Translations under genes and position numbers: made by a program
Shown here: positions 24,325 through 32,691 of the stretch, one piece after another
How the letters are laid out: each line of letters opens with the position of its first letter
Numbering within the stretch: position 1 is the first letter of the stretch
Notes under the pieces: generated by a model
Database searches by the model: none
Told to the model about the DNA's origin: nothing
The model's input: only the letters and a program-made list of their open reading frames with translations
Assembly (NCBI RefSeq): GCF_014646895.1
Contig: NZ_BMOD01000003.1
Coordinates: forward strand, 124,001 to 188,000
Direction: 5' to 3'
Origin: Deinococcus roseus
GTDB lineage: Bacteria; Deinococcota; Deinococci; Deinococcales; Deinococcaceae
Length of the DNA: 64,000 nt

Positions 24325-25956
24325 ATGACTGGCGATGCGCAGGCGTTTCCCCTTCCAGACGATTTCTCTGACTTCCACCATCGGCTGTCCATGTTGCTGA
24401 AGGTGAGCAACCTGCAGGCCGCTCTGGAGGTGCTGACCACACATCTGCAAACCCTGAACCCGCAGGCAGGGCTGTCCCAACAGCTTGAACTGCGCCTCTT
24501 GCAGGCTTCTCTGCTGCACCAGCACCTCCGAAGTGAGGAGGCCCTGGTGGTCTTGCAGCAGGCCACCCAGCAAGCGAAAGCTGCAGGGTTGTGGGAACAG
24601 CAACAGCACCTCCTGCGCCAGAGCATCGAAGTGCTGCAGGGCCTGAAGCGCTTCGAGGAAGCCCGCACCACCCAGTGGCACCTGCTGACCCGTTTGCAAG
24701 CAGAGCAGGTGCTGGACCATGCCCTGTTGCTGGATGTGTCTGCCACCCAGATTCTGGACACCTCACTGGAAGCTTTTCTGCAAGATCTTCCTTTGCATGT
24801 CCAGCTGGATGGCTCTCAGGAAGCCCTGCTCTACAAGGACCTGGGAAATGTGATGTGTGCCCTTAAACGGTACCCTGAAGGGCTGAAGCTGTTTCAGCTG
24901 GGTTTGCAGGTGCTGCCTGCAGAGGCCCCCATCCAGCAGAGGGTGGATTTGCTGAACGGGGTGGGCGGGGTCTACACCTGGATTGAGCGATTCCGGGAAG
25001 CCCTGCTGGCCTACCAGGAAAACCATCGGCTGTTCACGGAGATGGGAGACCAGACGGGCCAGATTCAACAGCTCATCAACATGGCCTGGGCCTTGCAAAG
25101 CATTCCCCGCCCCCAGGAGGCACGGACCACCCTGGAGCAGGTGATCGAACTTTCCAGACAGCTGGGCCTGCCCCGGTTCACCCGGCAGGCCCATTACATG
25201 CTGACTGGATTGAAAGGGATGCCCCGCAAAGAAGCTGCCCGGCACCTGCTGGAATATGCCCGTCTGGAACTGGAATTCTCCGCGGATCCCCAGCATGACC
25301 ATGAACCCCTGCTGCTGCACACCGAGGTGCGCCAGAACCAGCAGAATTTTGATTTCCAGAAGTCCATGCGGCTGGAACTTGAGGGGGCCTATCAGAAACT
25401 CTACGACCTCAGCGAAGAACGCCAGATGCTTTATGAACGTCTGGAAAAGCAATCCGAGGAATTCGAGCGGCTGGCCAACACAGATCCCCTGACCGGGCTT
25501 CCCAACCGCCGCCTGTTCTTTGCGCATTTTGAGCGGGAACACGCACGGATCAGGCGCACCGGAGAGGATTTCAGTGTGGTGCTGATGGACATCGACCACT
25601 TCAAGAGCATCAACGACACCCACTCCCACAAAACCGGTGATCTGGTGCTCAAAATCGTCTCGGAAATCCTGAGGCAGGAACGCAGGGCCAGCGATCTGGT
25701 GGCCCGCTATGGAGGCGAGGAATTTGTGCTTTTGCTGTCTGGTGCGGATGCATTGGGGGCCAGACTGGCCTGTGAACGCATCCAGCACAGGTTGCATGCT
25801 TATCCCTGGCAACGGTTGCTGGAAAACCGCAGCATCACCATGAGTTTTGGCATTTGTGCCCGCACAGACCTGGAGAGCATCGACCAGATCCTGATGCAGG
25901 CCGATGAATGCCTCTATCAGGCCAAAAACGCAGGCCGCAACCGCATTGTGGGCTGA
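24325..25956 (+). CDS. TPR-GGDEF diguanylate cyclase
   Basis: The 543-residue protein makes cyclic di-GMP from two GTP. Residues about 20-330 are TPR-like helical repeats, followed by a coiled-coil linker (KLYDLSEERQMLYERLEK) and a GGDEF domain from about 380. The active-site motif GGEEF is at 463-467 and an intact inhibitory site RxxD (R454-D457) lies five residues before it, so product inhibition is expected. No membrane segment is present. The TPR part probably senses a protein partner. The next gene starts ten bases after its stop. Confidence 0.93.
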   Translation: MTGDAQAFPLPDDFSDFHHRLSMLLKVSNLQAALEVLTTHLQTLNPQAGLSQQLELRLLQASLLHQHLRSEEALVVLQQATQQAKAAGLWEQQQHLLRQSIEVLQGLKRFEEARTTQWHLLTRLQAEQVLDHALLLDVSATQILDTSLEAFLQDLPLHVQLDGSQEALLYKDLGNVMCALKRYPEGLKLFQLGLQVLPAEAPIQQRVDLLNGVGGVYTWIERFREALLAYQENHRLFTEMGDQTGQIQQLINMAWALQSIPRPQEARTTLEQVIELSRQLGLPRFTRQAHYMLTGLKGMPRKEAARHLLEYARLELEFSADPQHDHEPLLLHTEVRQNQQNFDFQKSMRLELEGAYQKLYDLSEERQMLYERLEKQSEEFERLANTDPLTGLPNRRLFFAHFEREHARIRRTGEDFSVVLMDIDHFKSINDTHSHKTGDLVLKIVSEILRQERRASDLVARYGGEEFVLLLSGADALGARLACERIQHRLHAYPWQRLLENRSITMSFGICARTDLESIDQILMQADECLYQAKNAGRNRIVG

Positions 25957-25966
25957 AAGGAAAACT

Positions 25967-26557
25967 GTGGAACAGGACATCACTTATGCGATTTTGCTCC
26001 GGCTGGATGAAGACACCCAGCGGCAGGTGATGGCTTTCCGGGAACACTGGATGCAGCACCAACCCGATGTGCTGCTGATGCCGCCACAGATCACCATCAA
26101 ATCCTTCTTTCGCCCCTGTGTGCCCTGCGGCACCCTGATCCAGAGGTTGCAGGTCAGTTTGCAGGATTTCCCACCTGTTCCCCTTCACCTGGGAGAGCAA
26201 CGCTGGCTTGCAGATGGCACCCTGCACTGGGACGGCAGCCTGATGTCCACTGGAGAGCAGAACATGGATTTGCTGCACCTGAAAACCAAGGTGTGGTCCA
26301 CCATCATGTCTCTGGTGTCCCTGTTCTGTGAATTCACGCCAGGAGAACCGTTCAGTTACCGCACCAACAACCCCTGGCAACCAGGGGTTCCCCTCTTGAA
26401 GCAGATGACCCAGTACAGCTCAGACCTTTCCATGCTGCCCGAAGTTCCTGCACCCAGATCTGCATCTGGGATGGTCATGGACCTTTATCGGGTCCGCATG
26501 AACCATGGGCAACCCATGGACTGGGAGCATGTCACAGCTTTTCCTGCTGCCCGATAA
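25967..26557 (+). CDS. 2'-5' RNA ligase/2H-like protein with degenerate motifs
   Basis: This 196-residue protein begins at GTG 25967 after AAAGGA, ten bases downstream of the cyclase, so the two are likely one operon. The pattern LLRLDEDTQRQVMAFREHW, PPQITIKSFF and PVPLHLG resembles 2H phosphoesterases (2'-5' RNA ligase type). The first HxT motif reads QIT, and no second HxT is seen where expected. If the fold is right, it is probably not an ordinary 2H enzyme. The assignment rests on pattern only. Confidence 0.5.
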   Translation: MEQDITYAILLRLDEDTQRQVMAFREHWMQHQPDVLLMPPQITIKSFFRPCVPCGTLIQRLQVSLQDFPPVPLHLGEQRWLADGTLHWDGSLMSTGEQNMDLLHLKTKVWSTIMSLVSLFCEFTPGEPFSYRTNNPWQPGVPLLKQMTQYSSDLSMLPEVPAPRSASGMVMDLYRVRMNHGQPMDWEHVTAFPAAR

Positions 26558-26569
26558 GAGGCTGGATTT

Positions 26570-27184
26570 TCAGCTGTTGTCCCGGTGGGTCTGGTCTGGC
26601 AGGGTGGTTTCTGCAGCAGGGTGTTCATCCACCACCAGTTCTTCGCGGGCCAGCACGGTGGGGATGCTGATGGTTTCCGTCACCCGATCTTTGAAGACCT
26701 TGATGTGTTCGGAGCGCACCACTTTTTTGCTGATCTCGGCATCTTCCCGGTAGATTTCCAGTTCCAGGGCTTCGCCCACCGGGAGTTCCACCCCCAGCAG
26801 CGTCACCGAGGGCGTTCCAGCAGTGGTTTCAATGACCAGCACTTCGGTCACCAGATCCACCGTTATGGTTTCCTCGCGCACCCGACGTTCCCGGCGCACC
26901 GAAATGGCCCCCAGCTTTTCCCGCAGGATCTGCACTTCTGGCACCTCTTCCCGCAACTCCAGGGTGCCCACCAGAATTTTGTCGGGGTCTTGCTGGAGGT
27001 CTGCGGTTCGGGTCTGCTGGGTGTGTTCCAGGGTGCTGTGAAAGCTGCCGGTCTGCGCCATGCCTTCTTGCTGGGAAGCGGTTTGCCGCAGGGAAGGGGT
27101 CACGATCAGGGTTTCGTCGGTTGCAGAGAGGCTGGTCTGGGACAGGTCTGCTGGTTGCAAATCTGATGGTTTGTGGTCTGACAT
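26570..27184 (-). CDS. DUF2382 (YsnF/AvaK) domain protein
   Basis: The 204-residue protein has a polar, Gln/Ser/Thr-rich N-terminal third and a DUF2382 domain from about residue 80 (LREKLGAISVRRERRVREE, VRSEHIKVFKDRVTETISIPTVLAREELVVDE). The domain is a charged beta-repeat common in Deinococcus and cyanobacterial stress proteins; its activity is unknown. AAAGGAG precedes the ATG. Two inverted repeats (27316-27369) lie upstream. A larger DUF2382 protein is at 32692. Confidence 0.82.
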   Translation of the reverse strand: MSDHKPSDLQPADLSQTSLSATDETLIVTPSLRQTASQQEGMAQTGSFHSTLEHTQQTRTADLQQDPDKILVGTLELREEVPEVQILREKLGAISVRRERRVREETITVDLVTEVLVIETTAGTPSVTLLGVELPVGEALELEIYREDAEISKKVVRSEHIKVFKDRVTETISIPTVLAREELVVDEHPAAETTLPDQTHRDNS

Positions 27185-27315
27185 AAAGCTCCTTTATGAA
27201 TTCCGTTCTGGGGATTTTGTTCTCTGTCGATTTGCGAAAAAGCAGCCTGCAAAAGCGCAGATGAACCAGCTTGCTGAATCGGACTGGCTTTCTGAGCAGG
27301 CAAGTTCTGGTTTCA

Positions 27316-27369
27316 GAATGCATTTGACAATGCATTCGATCAGGGCATTTAAGCCAAGCATAAATGCCC
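27316..27369. repeat. Two adjacent perfect inverted repeats
   Basis: The first is GAATGCATT (27316-27324), spacer TGAC, AATGCATTC (27329-27337). The second is GGGCATTTA (27343-27351), a nine-base spacer, TAAATGCCC (27361-27369). They lie upstream of the DUF2382 gene and downstream of the large kinase gene, with no T-run. Confidence 0.65.
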
Positions 27370-27468
27370 CCAGCAGGGCCTTTTGTACGAAATCTCAATT
27401 TGTGAGAGCTGGAAAAACATCAGCGAAATGCCTGAATGGTTCTGCCCTGAACCCTGCTCTGACCCTGG

Positions 27469-30327
27469 TCAGGGATTTTGCACAGTGTCCACCATGAGTT
27501 GGACCACCACCTCGGTGCCCACCCCCAGTTCGCTTTCAATCCAGATCTGACCGCCGTGCTGGTCCACAATCCATTTGGCGATGGGGAGGCCCAGACCGGT
27601 CCCGCCGGGGTCTTCGCTGCGCTGTCTGGAACGGTCTGCACGGTAGAAACGCTCAAACACCCGGGGCAGGTCTTCCTCGGAAATGCCAATGCCACTGTCT
27701 GAGATGCGCAATTCTGCCCGTCGCTCTTTGCAGACCAGCGATCCCCGGATGTGCCCGCCTTTTGGGGTGTACTTGATGGCATTTTCCAGCAGGATCAGCA
27801 GCAGCTGTTTCAGGCGATCCCGGTCTCCGTACAGGTTGACCTCCTCCACCTTGCCCAGACTCAGGCGGTGGTCAGGAGAAAGCCGTTCTGCATCCCGAAA
27901 AGCAGACCGCAGCACTTCGTGCAGACCCACTTCGTCTTCCTGCATGGACAGACCGGAATCTCCGCGGGCGAGTTGCAACATGTCGTTGACCAGCCGTCCC
28001 AGCCTGGTGCCTTCTCGCTGCACATCCATGATGATTTCCCGTTTTTCCCGTTCGGGAATGTGTGGGTGACGGATCAGGATGTCCAGGTTGCCCTGAATGG
28101 CAGTCAGGGGGGTTCTGAGTTCGTGGGCAGCATCCGCCACAAAGCGTTTTTGCACGTTCATCAATTCACGCAACTGGATTTCCTGATCCTGCAGGGCTTC
28201 TTCGGCCATTTTGCGGTCATGCATTTCGATGCATCCCCCGATGAAGCCCAGAAAGCTTCCTCGGGCAGAAAACCGGGGCACGCCACGGGCCAGAATCCAG
28301 CGGTATTGCCCATCAAAGCGCCTCAGGCGGTACTCAATCTGGAATTCTGTACGCTCCTGGAAGCTCTGGTGGTACACCGTGAGGTAATGCTCGATGTCCT
28401 CCGGGTGCACCCGCTCGGTCCAGCCATAACCTGCGCTCTGTCCAGAGGTGTGTCCGGTGAATTCCAGCCAGGTTTTGTTGAAGAAGGTGCGGTTCTTGCT
28501 CTGGTCGCTCATCCAGATCAGGATGGGCACGCTGTTGACCACCGCCCGGAAGCGCTGTTCGCTTTCGTTGAGGGCCTGCTCGATCTGCCTGCGTTCGGTG
28601 ATGTCCAGGGCCAGACCCAGCACCAGCAGGGCGTTGTCAGAACGGGAGAACACGGTGTACTTCACAAAAAACCAGCGCCAGCTTCCGTCCTTGTGCCGGA
28701 AACGGGCCTCCAGGCTCAGCACCTCCCCTTCAGAAAGGTGTTCCATGCGTTCCAGCACCCGCTGGGTGGCCGATAGGTCTTCCTGGTGCACCAGATTCAG
28801 CACGTCCTGCACGGACATGCTTTCGATTTCCTCGGGGATGTAACCCAGCACTTCGGCCATGTGCTGGTTGGAGTACACGATGTGCTGCTTGTGCAGGTCA
28901 ATCAGGTAGATCACCACCGGAGCGGTCTGCATGATTTTGTCCCGAAACAGCTGGCTTTCTTGCAAGATGCGCTCAGAGGTTTTCTGTCGGGTGATGTCCT
29001 GAATGGTGGCCCCGATCCCCAGCACGTGCCCTTCAGGGGTGCGCACCGGAAAGTAATTCACCAGCCAGTCCTGCACAGGCCTGCCCATGCCTTCTGGCAT
29101 GCTGTATTCCAGATTCAGCACAGACGTGCCTGTTGCGATCACGCTCTGCAGCTGGTGTTCAATCAATTGCCCAAACACCGGGAAGCGGTTGAGGGGCGTG
29201 GACCCGATGAAATCCTCAACGGTGCTGTTGAGCATCTGGGCCATGGTCTGGTTGACCATCTTGAAGGTGGCCTGGTTGTCCAGAAAAGCCAGCCCGATGG
29301 GTGCGTTGTACATGATGGCCTGCAGCAGGGCCACGGTTTCCTGATGCTGCTGGATCAAATGGTTTTGCTGCTGGTGGAGCCTTTGGCGCTCCAGGGTCTG
29401 GGCCACCTGCCGGGCAATGTTGCGCATCAGGTTGTGGTCTTCCCCGGTCAACAGGTGGTTTTCCCCGAAACCAAAGTACAGCACCCCCATCACCTGCTCT
29501 CCCATGCTGATGGGCAGCAGCACCACCACAGACCCGCGAATGTCTTCTTTCAAAGGCAGCAGGCCAGGGTAACGCTCCACCAGTTCGTTTTTGCTGGAGA
29601 CCAGCATGGGCTGACCAGTGCGGGCCACCTCGGCCACAGGGTTGTGTGCAGTCAGGGGGATGAAATGCATCTGGCTGGCCACCGCTGGATTGGCATCCTG
29701 CCAGGAGAGCACCTCCAGTCCATCCAGTCCATATTGCTGTTCCTTGCGAATGAAAATGGTAGAGGTGATGGCCCCCATCACCTGCTGGCTCTCGCGCAGG
29801 ATCACCTCCTGCAGTTCTTCTTCAAGGTGGTCTTCCAGCAACACCTCGGAGATTTTCAGCAGTGCAGAGGTGTAACGCAGGGTGGAGTCATTCTGTGGAC
29901 CGGAACGGGAGGATTTGAACAGGGACCGCACGGCCCTGGAAAGGGCAGGCAGCAACACTTCCAGCAAATCTGCTCCTCTTGAGCTTTGACGCTCTGGGCC
30001 ACCTGCCAGCAGAACTGCGTTTTCCAGCCGTGACATCCAGAGCCCGTTTTCGCGCTGCAGGGGTTTCAGCAAACAGGTTTCGGTGCCGGGCATGTCAGAC
30101 CATTCGGCAAAAGAAGGGAGGTCTGCAAAGGGAGGGTTCCCCGTGCTGGCCAGCATCTGCTGCTGTTCTGAAAAAAGCACCATCCAGAAAGGATCTTCCA
30201 GCTGGGCCAGCGCCTGATGCAACTCAAAAAGTGCCGCCTGAACAGAAGTGGCCTGCTGAACTGCCTGGCTGAGCTCCCGCAGGGCGGGCAGTGTCCATAC
30301 ATCTTTGTCCAGCCTGGCCTGATCCAT
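27469..30327 (-). CDS. PAS/GAF sensor histidine kinase
   Basis: The 952-residue soluble kinase starts at ATG 30327 with GGGGGTG upstream. After an N-terminal region of about 140 residues come a GAF domain (about 150-310), at least three PAS/PAC units (near 330-450, 460-580 and 590-710) and a kinase core. The phospho-acceptor box is AAHELRTPL, the N box LLLENAIKYTP, and the G boxes DSGIGIS and GGTGLGLPI. No membrane segment is visible, so it likely senses cytoplasmic small molecules, redox state or light. No response regulator is adjacent. Confidence 0.92.
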   Translation of the reverse strand: MDQARLDKDVWTLPALRELSQAVQQATSVQAALFELHQALAQLEDPFWMVLFSEQQQMLASTGNPPFADLPSFAEWSDMPGTETCLLKPLQRENGLWMSRLENAVLLAGGPERQSSRGADLLEVLLPALSRAVRSLFKSSRSGPQNDSTLRYTSALLKISEVLLEDHLEEELQEVILRESQQVMGAITSTIFIRKEQQYGLDGLEVLSWQDANPAVASQMHFIPLTAHNPVAEVARTGQPMLVSSKNELVERYPGLLPLKEDIRGSVVVLLPISMGEQVMGVLYFGFGENHLLTGEDHNLMRNIARQVAQTLERQRLHQQQNHLIQQHQETVALLQAIMYNAPIGLAFLDNQATFKMVNQTMAQMLNSTVEDFIGSTPLNRFPVFGQLIEHQLQSVIATGTSVLNLEYSMPEGMGRPVQDWLVNYFPVRTPEGHVLGIGATIQDITRQKTSERILQESQLFRDKIMQTAPVVIYLIDLHKQHIVYSNQHMAEVLGYIPEEIESMSVQDVLNLVHQEDLSATQRVLERMEHLSEGEVLSLEARFRHKDGSWRWFFVKYTVFSRSDNALLVLGLALDITERRQIEQALNESEQRFRAVVNSVPILIWMSDQSKNRTFFNKTWLEFTGHTSGQSAGYGWTERVHPEDIEHYLTVYHQSFQERTEFQIEYRLRRFDGQYRWILARGVPRFSARGSFLGFIGGCIEMHDRKMAEEALQDQEIQLRELMNVQKRFVADAAHELRTPLTAIQGNLDILIRHPHIPEREKREIIMDVQREGTRLGRLVNDMLQLARGDSGLSMQEDEVGLHEVLRSAFRDAERLSPDHRLSLGKVEEVNLYGDRDRLKQLLLILLENAIKYTPKGGHIRGSLVCKERRAELRISDSGIGISEEDLPRVFERFYRADRSRQRSEDPGGTGLGLPIAKWIVDQHGGQIWIESELGVGTEVVVQLMVDTVQNP

Positions 30328-30496
30328 CACACCCCCAGTGTATTCACTCCAGCAACCAGAGGAAAGCTCTCCTTCAGGACGCATTCAGCCAGCGGTTACA
30401 GTTGGCTTCAGTTCCTCATTTTCTCCTCTGGTTGCAACGTCCATTTGTTTGCACTGATTGTTTGCGCTGAATGGAGTTCTGTTTGCTCTGGTCCAG

Positions 30497-30721
30497 TTAC
30501 TCTGATCCAGGCTGGAACGTGTCTTCAATCTGTCTTCCTGTGCGGGATTCTTCTTCCAGTTCCCCTTGCACATCCGGGGTGTCAGGAAGGGGAGCAGGTG
30601 CACCACCAATTGTGTCCCCCAGACCGGGGGTGTGGTCTGGCATGCTCAGGTCTCCGGCAGGGGTGCTGCCGTCACGGGTGCCTCCGGTGGTGTTCTCCAT
30701 GTCTCTCGGTTCGATGGGCAT
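30497..30721 (-). CDS. Small acidic, Gly/Pro/Thr-rich unknown protein
   Basis: This 74-residue protein starts at an ATG preceded by GGAGGTACAGC. It is acidic and low in hydrophobic residues (PGLGDTIGGAPAPLPDTPD), so probably disordered, like desiccation-related small proteins. No family is recognised. An 11-base tandem repeat (GGTTTCTGGGC twice, 30744-30765) lies 23 bases before the ATG. Confidence 0.6.
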   Translation of the reverse strand: MPIEPRDMENTTGGTRDGSTPAGDLSMPDHTPGLGDTIGGAPAPLPDTPDVQGELEEESRTGRQIEDTFQPGSE

Positions 30722-31058
30722 GCTGTACCTCCATAACCTGCAAGGTTTCTGGGCGGTTTCTGGGCATTGTTGTGCAGAAAATTGTTTTGCAGAAAACAGT
30801 TTCCAGGTGCAGGGTTGTATGCCATCATCTGTCGATTTGCAGGGGGATTCTGCTGCAAATGAAACAGTCTTTTGCAGGGTTTTTTGTAGTGCCTTGAGAC
30901 AGGTTTCAGGATGTTCAGTCCGGGCCGTGTGACGCTGCCCAACACGGCCCGGAGTGTTCGCATTTCCACATTGAGCATTTCTTTCAACAATTCTCAGGAC
31001 CCTGAAACCCGTGTGAATCCTTACCTCCGCATCTGCGGGTGCTTCTTACAATCAGGCC
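30722..31058. other. Divergent intergenic region with strong hairpin
   Basis: No gene is seen. A 12-base perfect stem, TCCGGGCCGTGT (30919-30930) with ACACGGCCCGGA (30942-30953), stands in the middle. A tandem repeat of an 11-base unit is at 30744-30765. TACAAT (31047-31052) ends six bases before the YihY/BrkB start and marks a leaderless promoter. Confidence 0.55.
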
Positions 31059-32225
31059 ATGAGCGAGCAGACGGTTCCCACAGCACATCCTGAAGAAAAA
31101 CCCAATCCCAAGGCAGATCCTGCGGCCCACCACAAATCGGGGTTGCAGAAAATCCTTCCGGTGTTTAAAGATGCGTTTCAGGCCTTCAAGGCAGACGATG
31201 TCCCCACCATGGCCGCTGCCCTGGCGTACCGCACCATTTTCACCATTGGTCCGCTGTTGCTGCTGGCGGTGGGCATTGCAGGCCTCTTCCTGAACCGCAC
31301 CGACATCGAATCCAGCATCCAGCGTCAGGTGGTCTCGCAGTTTGGTTCAGCTTCGCTGGATGGCCTCAACGATTTTTTAAACAGCACCCAGAAATCTGGA
31401 ACAGGAGCCACGTTGTTTGGTTCCCTGCTGCTGGTCTGGACCTCTTCCAGTTTGTTTGTGCAGCTCAAAGAAATGATCAACAGAATCTGGGAAATCCAGC
31501 CCGAGAAAACCGGAATTGTACGCATGGTGGTGTCCCGTCTGATGGCTGCGCTGCTCACCATTGTGCTGGGCGTGGTGATCGTGGCTTTTCTGGGCCTCAA
31601 CGTTTACCTGTCGGTGCAGGCCGAAAACCTGTTCGGGGGCGCGGTGGGCCTGAACCTGCTGCTGAAATTCTTCAGTTTTCTGCTCAGCATCGGCATTTTC
31701 ACCGGGCTTTTCATGTTGCTGTACCGTTTCCTGCCTGCGGTCAAACTGGACTGGAAGGATGTGCAATTCGGAGCGCTCACCACAGCCGTGCTGTTTGTCA
31801 TTGGGCAATACCTGATTGGTCTGTACCTGGCCCACTTTTCTCCTGCCGGAAGTTTTGGTGCAGCCGGAACCCTGGTGGTGTTCATTTTGTGGGTGTACCT
31901 GAGCGGACAGATGTTCTTCTTTGGAGCAGAGGTCACCTGGGCCTACAGCCACCGTTACGGGACCCTGGCCGCCAGAGAAGCTGCCAGAAACAAAGCCCAG
32001 CAGCCTGGACTGAGCGCTGAACAGACCGCAGAAAAAGCCCAGCAGACCCCTGAGAAACCTGTGGTGATTCCTGAGCGTCCCGCCACTGCCCTGATCATGC
32101 AACTGATGAGCGGTGTGGCTGGACTGATTGGCGGAGTGCTGCTCACCATTTTGACCTTCCCGGTGGCGGCTGCCCTGGGACTTACAAGGGTGGTGAAAAA
32201 GCAGTTGCGCAGGCATTCTGCCTGA
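31059..32225 (+). CDS. YihY/BrkB family inner-membrane protein
   Basis: The 388-residue protein has a hydrophilic N-terminal tail, the family motif DDVPTMAAALAYRTIF, six membrane helices between about residues 65 and 300 (including LLAVGIAGLFL and FILWVYLSGQMFFFGAEVTWAY), and a charged tail with another hydrophobic stretch near the end. The family was once thought to be RNase BN; its true role is open. There is no ribosome site; TACAAT lies six bases before the ATG, so the mRNA is probably leaderless. Confidence 0.88.
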   Translation: MSEQTVPTAHPEEKPNPKADPAAHHKSGLQKILPVFKDAFQAFKADDVPTMAAALAYRTIFTIGPLLLLAVGIAGLFLNRTDIESSIQRQVVSQFGSASLDGLNDFLNSTQKSGTGATLFGSLLLVWTSSSLFVQLKEMINRIWEIQPEKTGIVRMVVSRLMAALLTIVLGVVIVAFLGLNVYLSVQAENLFGGAVGLNLLLKFFSFLLSIGIFTGLFMLLYRFLPAVKLDWKDVQFGALTTAVLFVIGQYLIGLYLAHFSPAGSFGAAGTLVVFILWVYLSGQMFFFGAEVTWAYSHRYGTLAAREAARNKAQQPGLSAEQTAEKAQQTPEKPVVIPERPATALIMQLMSGVAGLIGGVLLTILTFPVAAALGLTRVVKKQLRRHSA

Positions 32226-32295
32226 GGGTCTCGGCTTGAGGGTCTGGGCCTGGGTGCAGGTGCTTGAAACAGGTTGAATGGAAACTGCTCTGATC

Positions 32296-32328
32296 AGAAG
32301 GAGGCCATGATGTGCCTCCTTCTTTTTT
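32296..32328 (+). terminator. Intrinsic terminator after YihY/BrkB gene
   Basis: A ten-base perfect stem (AGAAGGAGGC with GCCTCCTTCT) and eight-base loop are followed by a run of six T. The bases 32329-32691 up to the next start hold no gene that I can support. Confidence 0.9.
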
Positions 32329-32691
32329 GGTTTTGTTGTGCTTATGGCCGGGCTGGGTCCCTTCCATGAGAGGCAAGCAGCACTTCTGAGCTGGGATGCT
32401 CAGATGGTTTCTGAAAAACCCTGTCTGAAACCCCATTTTGACTTGTTTTCACTGAGGTGAACAGCTGAAATTAAACTGAGAGCGTGTGTCATTGATGAAA
32501 AGCCGCTGATTTTAATAAGCACCGGCGGAAATGAAGCATGGTGATTTGAATGCCTCATTTGAAACGTCAGATAAATTTGAGAAACCAATAAAGGAACATT
32601 TCGCTCAGTCGCAGGCAGGGAAATGCCCTATTTTGTAGTGGTCACATCACTGAAACAGATCCCCTGTCAAGCGGGATCAAGGAGGAACATC

